A program made the translations under genes and the position numbers. This document shows, one piece after another, positions 14,558 through 19,016 of a stretch of 19,016 bases of DNA. The notes beneath the pieces were generated by a model. It was not told where the DNA came from, did no database searches, and was given only the letters and a program-made list of their open reading frames with translations. Origin of the DNA: Pseudomonadota bacterium (GTDB taxonomy: Bacteria > Myxococcota > Myxococcia > Myxococcales > Myxococcaceae); assembly GCA_023426545.1 (NCBI GenBank), contig JAFAAN010000023.1:1-19016 (forward strand), written 5' to 3'. Position 1 is the first letter of the stretch; every line of letters starts with the position of its first letter.

Positions 14558-15900
14558 GACAGCCCTCCCACCAGCGCCTCGGCCGCGCGCCGCCCGGCCG
14601 CCGCCGCGTCCTTCGCGGAGCCTCCACCCGTGACGTCTCCGGCGGCGAACACGTCCGCCGCGTGGGTGCGGCCGTCCGGGTCCACCTCCACCACGAAGAG
14701 CCCGCGCTCCTCGTCGAAGGGCACCTTCGCGCCGCCCTGCCGCGCCAGCTCGAAGCTGGGGCTGACGGGGACGGACACCAGCACCGCGTCACATGCCACC
14801 TTCTCCCGGCCGCCGCCCTCGCGCGTGAAGCTGAAGGCGCTCACGCCGCGCAGGCCGTGGGCCCTGGGCTCGCTGCCGCGAACCGCCGCGGCGTGGGCGC
14901 CCGCGGGCGGGGCGTCCCGCAGGTCCACCACCGCCACCACCTTCACGCCCCGCTCATGGAGCAGGTTCGCCAGCGCGTGCAGCTCCGCGCCCCAGCCCAC
15001 CAGGGCCGCGGACTCGGGCGCCACGTCATAGCGGCGCAGCAGCAGGCTGGCCGCGCGGCCCGCATAGACACCGGGCAGGTCGTTGTTCTCGAAGGGCAGC
15101 GTCGGAGGGTGGCCGCCCGGCGTGAGCAGGAAGCGCTCCGCGTACACCTTCAGCAGGCGCGGCTGCCCCGCCTCCAGCAGGCCCACCGCGAGGAAGCGCC
15201 CCGCGTCGTCGTCATAGAGGCCCAGGGCCGTGGCCTGCGTGAGCACGCTGCCGGCCGGGAAGCTGCTGGCGTCGTCGATGGCCGGGGCGCCCGGCTCCGG
15301 AGCGCCGTGCGCGAGCCGCCCGCCGAGCCACGTATCCCGCTCCACGAGCAGGAAGTCCACGCCGCGCCCGGCCAGTACGCGCGCGGCCGCCAGGCCCGCG
15401 GCGCCGCCGCCCACCACCGCGACGCGGGTACGCACGGTGCGCGCGGGGGCCACGTCCGGAGCGGGCTCGCGGGGCAGCAGGCCCAGGCCGGCGAGCTGCC
15501 GTGCCACCTTGGCCATCACCTGCTCGGCCACCGGCACGCCGGCGAACATCTCGTGGTGGTCCATGCCCTTGGGGAAGAACCAGTCGATGCTCTCGAAGAT
15601 GTCGACGGAGGCGGAGGGGTAGGCGTTCTGCCGCTCCAGCTTCATGCCGTCGCGTGCGGGGGTGCGGCACGCGTAGACGTTGGGCACACCGTCCACCCGC
15701 ATCAGGCAATGCGAGCAGGCGCCGGCGAAGCAGTAGGGGCCTCGCGGACGGTGGTACTTGATGGAGCGGGCCAGCATGGGCTCGCCCGCGGCAACGAGCG
15801 AGCACGCCACCGGCTCACCCTCGATGGCGGGGATGCTCTCGCCCTCGAGGTCCACGGTGATGGCCCGCCCGCGAGGCGGTACGTCGGGGAGGCGTCGCAT
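14554..15900 (-). CDS. Amine dehydrogenase alpha-type subunit: [2Fe-2S] ferredoxin domain plus pyridine-nucleotide-disulfide-type flavoprotein
   Basis: 448 residues. Residues 1-100 are a Fer2_4-type [2Fe-2S] domain with Cys57, Cys62, Cys65 and Cys78, preceded by the hallmark KYHRPRGP. A linker leads to a flavin-binding Rossmann core with GGGAAG at 164-169, PFENNDLPGVYAGRAAS and a C-terminal VFAAGDVTGGGSAKDAA. This is equivalent to HcnA plus HcnB, or to the alpha subunit of sarcosine oxidase/opine dehydrogenase-like enzymes without its C-terminal BFD portion. With the overlapping downstream gene it would form an electron-transferring amine dehydrogenase: substrate oxidation in the DAO-fold subunit, electrons passed through the iron-sulfur clusters. 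It is first in a two-gene minus-strand operon; the start is ATG 15900 with a weak GCGAGA site. The upstream inverted repeats suggest regulated expression. Confidence 0.88.
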   Translation of the reverse strand: MRRLPDVPPRGRAITVDLEGESIPAIEGEPVACSLVAAGEPMLARSIKYHRPRGPYCFAGACSHCLMRVDGVPNVYACRTPARDGMKLERQNAYPSASVDIFESIDWFFPKGMDHHEMFAGVPVAEQVMAKVARQLAGLGLLPREPAPDVAPARTVRTRVAVVGGGAAGLAAARVLAGRGVDFLLVERDTWLGGRLAHGAPEPGAPAIDDASSFPAGSVLTQATALGLYDDDAGRFLAVGLLEAGQPRLLKVYAERFLLTPGGHPPTLPFENNDLPGVYAGRAASLLLRRYDVAPESAALVGWGAELHALANLLHERGVKVVAVVDLRDAPPAGAHAAAVRGSEPRAHGLRGVSAFSFTREGGGREKVACDAVLVSVPVSPSFELARQGGAKVPFDEERGLFVVEVDPDGRTHAADVFAAGDVTGGGSAKDAAAAGRRAAEALVGGLS

Positions 15901-15949
15901 ATCGGTCTCGCAAAATGGCTTACGCGGACCGGGGGGTCAAAGCCTCTGA

Positions 15950-15989
15950 GGGCATGACGCGCCATGCCCAACATGCCTGCCCGACAGGC
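15950..15989 (-). promoter_or_regulatory. Inverted- and direct-repeat cluster upstream of the amine dehydrogenase operon (candidate operator)
   Basis: A perfect 7-base inverted repeat, GGGCATG with CATGCCC around a 6-base spacer (15950-15969), is followed by a third half-site CATGCC at 15972-15977, a 9-base period from the previous one. Another dyad, GCCTG/CAGGC with a 5-base loop, lies at 15975-15989. The cluster is 50-90 bases upstream of the operon start codon, where a repressor or activator would be expected to bind. No regulator gene is adjacent, and I recognise no known consensus. Confidence 0.45.
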
Positions 15990-16029
15990 GCGGTGATGGC
16001 GCGTGCGAGCTTGTCTAAGGCGCACACGG

Positions 16030-16080
16030 AAAAAGGAGCGGGGACCGTCTCGGGCCGTGAAGTGCCCGTGACGATCCCCG
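16030..16080 (-). terminator. Intrinsic terminator of the sigma/anti-sigma/STN operon
   Basis: Reading the minus strand, a hairpin at 16080-16039 has 15 of 17 positions paired: an 11-position outer stem with one mismatch, one T-T mismatch, then 5 pairs around an 8-base loop. It is followed after four bases by five T residues (AAAAA at 16030-16034 on the plus strand). This is the classical rho-independent form and lies 55 bases beyond the stop codon of the membrane protein gene. Such T-tailed terminators stand out in this GC-rich window. Confidence 0.8.
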
Positions 16081-16134
16081 TGAAGACTCGCGTTCCGTGC
16101 GTGACGCACCGGGCAAAGCACCCGGCAATCCCTG

Positions 16135-17571
16135 TCAGAGGGGCTGCTCGCTCGAAGGGATGATGGGCTCGGGCATGCCCTGCGGGCGCTGGCCGAAGCG
16201 GGTGCGGATCACCGCGCCCAGGGCCATCAGCGCGACCAGCGTGGTGATCACCGGGCCCACGATGGGGAGGGCGCCCACCACCATCAGCACCAGCAGGCCC
16301 AGGGCCAGCACCACCGCCTGCGTCTTCCGGCCCCGGAGGATGGGCAGCTTCGTCCCCAGCTCGCTCGCCACCGCCGCGTAGCCCAGCGCCGCCGCCAGGG
16401 GGGTGGCCATCCACAGGACCAGCGCCACCGGGATTCCGATGATGGTGATGCACAGCACCACCGTCAGGGGGATCATGGCCATCAGCCCCAGGAGGCCGAC
16501 GACGCCCGTGAGCGCGGGCTTGCGGCGGACCTCCTCGCCCAGCTGCTTCATTCGCGCGGGGAAGAACATCTGCCCCAGGAAGCCGAGCCCGAAGAGCACC
16601 GCGAAGGTGAGGATGAAGCCCGCCAGGCCCGCGCCGTCATCCCGCTCCCTGCGGCGCTCGGACGGCCCCTTGGCGTCCTTCATGCCCTTCTTGATTTCGC
16701 CGGCCACCATGCGGCCAATGCCGGCGCCGCCGAAGGACTCGATGCTGCCGTCCACCTGCGCGGCGTCGTCGCGCTCCACGGAGCCGCCAAAGGCAGACAC
16801 GTCGCCCTCCACGTGCGCGTCCGGCCCGAGGATGACGTTGCCGCCGAAGGCATGGGCGTCACCGTCCACGCGGCCGTGGACCTCCAGGTTGCCGCCGAAG
16901 GCGACCGCGTCATCCTTGACGTGGCCATTCACCACCAGGTTGCCGCCGTACACCACGGCGCTCTCCACCGTCTGGCCTTCCTTCACCTCCAGGTTCTGTC
17001 CGCGCGCCACCACGTTGCGGCTGCCGGAGCGGCGCATGTTGCGGCGCACCTCGTCGCGGGCCCGCTTCATCTCGTCCCGGGCGCGCTTCATCTCCTCCCG
17101 GATCTCCTCGGGGAGCCGGTCCGGCCTGGGAGGGGTGGGCGGCGCCACCACGATGGGCGGGGCACTGGCGACCGGCGGCGTGGCGGGCTCGGCCTGGGGC
17201 TCGGCGGGCTCGTTCTCACCCGAGGCGGCGGCGCGCTTCTCCTGCTCCGTCATGGGGCGCAGCGTGTAGATGGTGCCGTCCTGGTCCAGCCGCAGCGAGT
17301 AGGCGCGGGCCACGGTGCGCAGCGCCTGGCTGGCGGTGACGCCGCGCAGGTGGACCTCGGCGGGCGAGTCCAGGTCGCCGGTGACGACCAGATTGAGGCC
17401 CCCCTTGTCGGCGATCGTCTTGAGGGCGTCGCGCAGGGTGCCGCGGAAGCTGATGTCGACGGTGCTGGCCGCGGGCGCGCTCACGCCGGCCCGTGGGGCC
17501 GCGTCCTGGGCGAGCGCCATGGGGGCGCCGAGCAGCAGAGCGGGGAAGAGGACTCTCGAGATGATCTTCAT
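16135..17571 (-). CDS. Exported STN-domain, bactofilin-repeat, multi-span membrane protein
   Basis: 478 residues with an unusual domain string. A signal peptide (1-21, ending MALA) leads to an STN domain (secretin/TonB short N-terminal, about 38-105: VDISFRGTLRDALKTIADKG, then LRGVTASQALRTVARAYSL). A Pro/Glu-rich linker follows, then a charged helix with a repeated EMKRARD heptad. Five bactofilin-like beta-helix repeats (about 190-285) have the pattern AVAFGGNLEVHGRVDGD. At the C-terminus are about four membrane spans (GFILTFAVLFGLGFLG, LTGVVGLLGLMAMIPLTVVL, ALVLWMATPLAAALGYAAV, AVVLALGLLVLMVVGALPIVG). STN domains elsewhere act in signalling to anti-sigma factors or in secretin assembly. I chose ATG 17571, which creates the signal peptide; the frame extends upstream to 17613 and would overlap the anti-sigma gene. 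It is last in the sigma operon, 7 bases after the anti-sigma gene. Confidence 0.85.
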   Translation of the reverse strand: MKIISRVLFPALLLGAPMALAQDAAPRAGVSAPAASTVDISFRGTLRDALKTIADKGGLNLVVTGDLDSPAEVHLRGVTASQALRTVARAYSLRLDQDGTIYTLRPMTEQEKRAAASGENEPAEPQAEPATPPVASAPPIVVAPPTPPRPDRLPEEIREEMKRARDEMKRARDEVRRNMRRSGSRNVVARGQNLEVKEGQTVESAVVYGGNLVVNGHVKDDAVAFGGNLEVHGRVDGDAHAFGGNVILGPDAHVEGDVSAFGGSVERDDAAQVDGSIESFGGAGIGRMVAGEIKKGMKDAKGPSERRRERDDGAGLAGFILTFAVLFGLGFLGQMFFPARMKQLGEEVRRKPALTGVVGLLGLMAMIPLTVVLCITIIGIPVALVLWMATPLAAALGYAAVASELGTKLPILRGRKTQAVVLALGLLVLMVVGALPIVGPVITTLVALMALGAVIRTRFGQRPQGMPEPIIPSSEQPL

Positions 17572-17578
17572 GGTGCGC

Positions 17579-18082
17579 TCACGCTCCGGAAGGGGTGGGC
17601 CCGGTGCCGACAAGCCGCTTGAGGCCGAACAGGGAGGTCAGGAGGAGGAAGGCGAGGGTGCAGGCCACCGTCAGGCCCGCCGTGGACCACAGCGCGTGGA
17701 TGCCGCTGAGCACGCCCTCCACGAAGGGCCGCCCCTGAACCAGCACGGAGGCCAGCCCGGTTCCCAGGCGGCCGAGCGCCTGGTCGCTCATCACCAGATA
17801 GCCCAGCCCACCCACCATGGACGTCAGCAGGATGGCCAGACCGGACCAGACCTCCCGGCGCCGCGGGACGGGCTCGGCGGACACGCGCGCCATGACGCTG
17901 GCCACCAGCGTGGGCGGAGGGAGGGGGTCCGCCAGCCGGTACAGGTCCTGCTCCATCAGCCGGTGCTCTTCCAGCACGGCGGCGCAGGCCTCGCATCCGG
18001 CGGCGTGGTCGAGCGCGGGGCCCTCGCCCGCCTCCAGCTCCGTGAAGAGAACTTCGAGGTCGGGGCACAGGTGGGGATTCAT
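17579..18082 (-). CDS. Zinc-finger anti-sigma factor with two membrane helices
   Basis: 167 residues. The cytoplasmic N-terminus carries a ZAS-type zinc-binding motif, His26-x3-Cys30-x2-Cys33, with Cys6 as a likely fourth ligand. Two membrane helices follow at about 79-98 (WSGLAILLTSMVGGLGYLVM) and 134-154 (TAGLTVACTLAFLLLTSLFGL), giving a periplasmic loop of about 35 residues and a short cytoplasmic tail. Most ZAS anti-sigma factors have one helix, so both termini being cytoplasmic is somewhat unusual. Its start overlaps the sigma stop by 4 bases (ATGA), so translation is coupled to the sigma factor, as expected for a matched pair. It should hold the sigma factor inactive at the membrane until a signal arrives. 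Confidence 0.9.
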   Translation of the reverse strand: MNPHLCPDLEVLFTELEAGEGPALDHAAGCEACAAVLEEHRLMEQDLYRLADPLPPPTLVASVMARVSAEPVPRRREVWSGLAILLTSMVGGLGYLVMSDQALGRLGTGLASVLVQGRPFVEGVLSGIHALWSTAGLTVACTLAFLLLTSLFGLKRLVGTGPTPSGA

Positions 18083-18708
18083 CGCGGAGCCTCCTCGGCC
18101 GTCATCTTCTTGCGCAGCTTCTCACGGGCCCGGAAGAGCCGGGCCATGATGGTGCCAGGAGCGCAGCCCATGATCTGGGCGATCTCCTTCGTCGTGCGCT
18201 TCTGGACGTAATAGAGGGCGAGCACCTCCCGGTCCTCGACGGACAGGGTGGCCATGGCCTCCTCCAGCGACTGCCGCTCCTCCCGGGCGATGGCGCCGTC
18301 TTCCTGCGAGGCCTCGCCGCTGGGGAGCACCTCCTTCATGGGCTCCAGCTCCTCGGTGCGCACCCGACTGCGGCGGCGGAGCAGGTCCAGGCAGAGGTTG
18401 CGGGTGATGGCCAGCACCCAGAGGTCGAACGGGCGCGAGTCATCATACCGGTGGAGGTTCTGATACGCGCGGAGCAGCGCTTCCTGCGCCACCTCGGCGG
18501 CCTCTGCCTCGCTCTGGAGGAGCCGCAGCGCAAGGCCGTAGACGGGGCGCTGCACGCTGCGCACCAGGGCCTCGAAGGCGGACGGGTCGCCACGGCGCGC
18601 GGCCTGTACATCCGCCTTCCAGGGCAGCGGAGGAGCCTCATCCGCCATCAGCATCCCGATGGCATGGGCGAGCGTCCCGGGGGCGTCGTCGAGGGCAAGA
18701 GCGTTCAC
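18079..18708 (-). CDS. ECF-subfamily RNA polymerase sigma factor
   Basis: 209 residues. Sigma region 2 lies at about 41-115: DPSAFEALVRSVQRPVYGLALRLL, then EVAQEALLRAYQNLHRYD and FDLWVLAITRNLCLDLLRRR. Region 4 lies at about 148-203: LSVEDREVLALYYVQKRTTKEIAQIMGCAPGTIMARLFRAREKL. Regions 1 and 3 are absent, as in ECF (RpoE-like) factors. The start is GTG 18708, with AGGA 6 bases upstream; a later in-frame ATG before PLPWKADVQ is possible. It is first of the three-gene sigma, anti-sigma, STN/bactofilin set and probably directs its own operon, though I could not match a convincing ECF promoter upstream. The N-terminal 35 residues before region 2 are poorly ordered. Confidence 0.93.
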   Translation of the reverse strand: MNALALDDAPGTLAHAIGMLMADEAPPLPWKADVQAARRGDPSAFEALVRSVQRPVYGLALRLLQSEAEAAEVAQEALLRAYQNLHRYDDSRPFDLWVLAITRNLCLDLLRRRSRVRTEELEPMKEVLPSGEASQEDGAIAREERQSLEEAMATLSVEDREVLALYYVQKRTTKEIAQIMGCAPGTIMARLFRAREKLRKKMTAEEAPR

Positions 18709-18759
18709 GCCCTGTCCTACGGCGCGCCCGTGCCCTCATTGCATCCGGGACGTACATCT

Positions 18760-19016
18760 TTATTTCTTCCGTGATTTCTTGGGCTTGGCCTTCTGGGCGC
18801 GCTTGGCCTCGCTCTCCGCGCGGGCGGTCTCCAGGGCCTGCTTGCGCTGGCGCTGGCGCTCCCGGAAGCCCAGGGGGACGGGCGGCTCCACGGGCTTGGG
18901 GGCGGGCGCCTGGCTGGCGAGCGTGCGCGCGCGGCCGGCAGCGGGCTCCAGGAGGTCCACCTCGCTGGCGGCGGCACGGCGGCGGCCGGGGCCTCGCGTG
19001 TCGCGGTCGCCAGCCG
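18760..19016 (-). CDS. C-terminal fragment of an unidentified basic-tailed protein (5' end outside window)
   Basis: The minus-strand frame is open from the right edge (first complete codon at 19014) to a TAA stop at 18760. The visible 85 or so residues are Arg/Ala/Pro-rich, then a charged stretch (FRERQRQRKQALETARAESE) and a Lys-rich end (KRAQKAKPKKSRKK). An internal GTG at 18960 could start a 66-residue protein, but the continuous open frame and matching composition upstream favour a longer truncated gene. No domain is recognisable. The basic tail suggests nucleic-acid or ribosome binding (inference). It ends 51 bases upstream of the sigma gene on the same strand and might be cotranscribed with it. 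The stop region is relatively AT-rich. Confidence 0.5.
   Translation of the reverse strand, partial: AGDRDTRGPGRRRAAASEVDLLEPAAGRARTLASQAPAPKPVEPPVPLGFRERQRQRKQALETARAESEAKRAQKAKPKKSRKK

Noticed and set aside
13016..15031. 671-codon plus-strand open frame opposite the dehydrogenase operon
   Set aside because: It lies antisense to two clear flavoprotein genes and has shadow composition.
15915..16163. 82-codon plus-strand open frame in the 234-base intergenic region
   Set aside because: There is no ribosome-binding site, it runs through the operator-like repeats and the terminator hairpin, it overlaps the end of the STN gene, and no domain is visible.
18709..18760. Possible ECF autoregulatory promoter (GGAAG and CGTC) upstream of the sigma gene
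   Set aside because: The spacing of about 13 bases between the two elements is shorter than the usual 16-17, and GGAAG departs from GGAAC; not convincing.

Overview
The window is very GC-rich, with G or C at most third codon positions. It carries two-component and ECF-sigma signalling genes, exported bactofilin-like proteins, and a lipoprotein combining a DUF4215-type cysteine repeat with a lamin-tail domain. This mix points to a myxobacterium (Myxococcota, Myxococcus/Corallococcus-like). That placement is inference from codon bias and protein style. I see no tRNA, rRNA, insertion sequence, prophage, CRISPR array or replication origin, so it reads as ordinary chromosome. Coding density is high and no gene-free stretch exceeds 300 bases; the longest is 15901-16134 (234 bases).

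Layout, left half. A 5'-truncated AAA+ ATPase (1-1365, +) converges on a WbqC-family gene (1372-2241, -). A divergently read hybrid sensor histidine kinase (2343-4415, +) converges, with a 1-base gap, on a phytanoyl-CoA-dioxygenase-family gene (4417-5199, -). An alpha/beta hydrolase (5286-6230, +) and a large acidic-repeat lipoprotein (6364-8112, +) follow. Then come exonuclease III (8194-8976, +) and a PlsC-type acyltransferase (8995-9777, +), which again ends 1 base from a convergent gene, a small exported bactofilin-like protein (9779-10303, -).

Layout, right half. A DMT-like multi-pass membrane protein (10403-11506, +) converges on a universal stress protein (11528-12007, -). A short-chain dehydrogenase-like gene (12146-13003, +) has lost the catalytic Tyr and Lys. 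It converges on a two-gene operon (15900 to 13040, -) for a sarcosine-oxidase/HcnABC-like flavin amine dehydrogenase whose [2Fe-2S] BFD domain sits on the unusual subunit. Upstream of that operon is a cluster of inverted repeats that could be an operator. The last block, all minus strand, is an ECF sigma factor, its zinc-finger anti-sigma factor with two membrane helices, and an exported STN plus bactofilin-repeat membrane protein. It closes with a strong intrinsic terminator at 16030-16080. A basic-tailed C-terminal gene fragment (18760-19016) lies upstream of the sigma gene.

The most interesting parts are the sigma/anti-sigma/STN-bactofilin module, a plausible envelope-sensing system; the rearranged amine dehydrogenase; and the SDR-like protein without its catalytic Tyr-Lys pair. 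Everything was read by eye from sequence; no database comparison was made.
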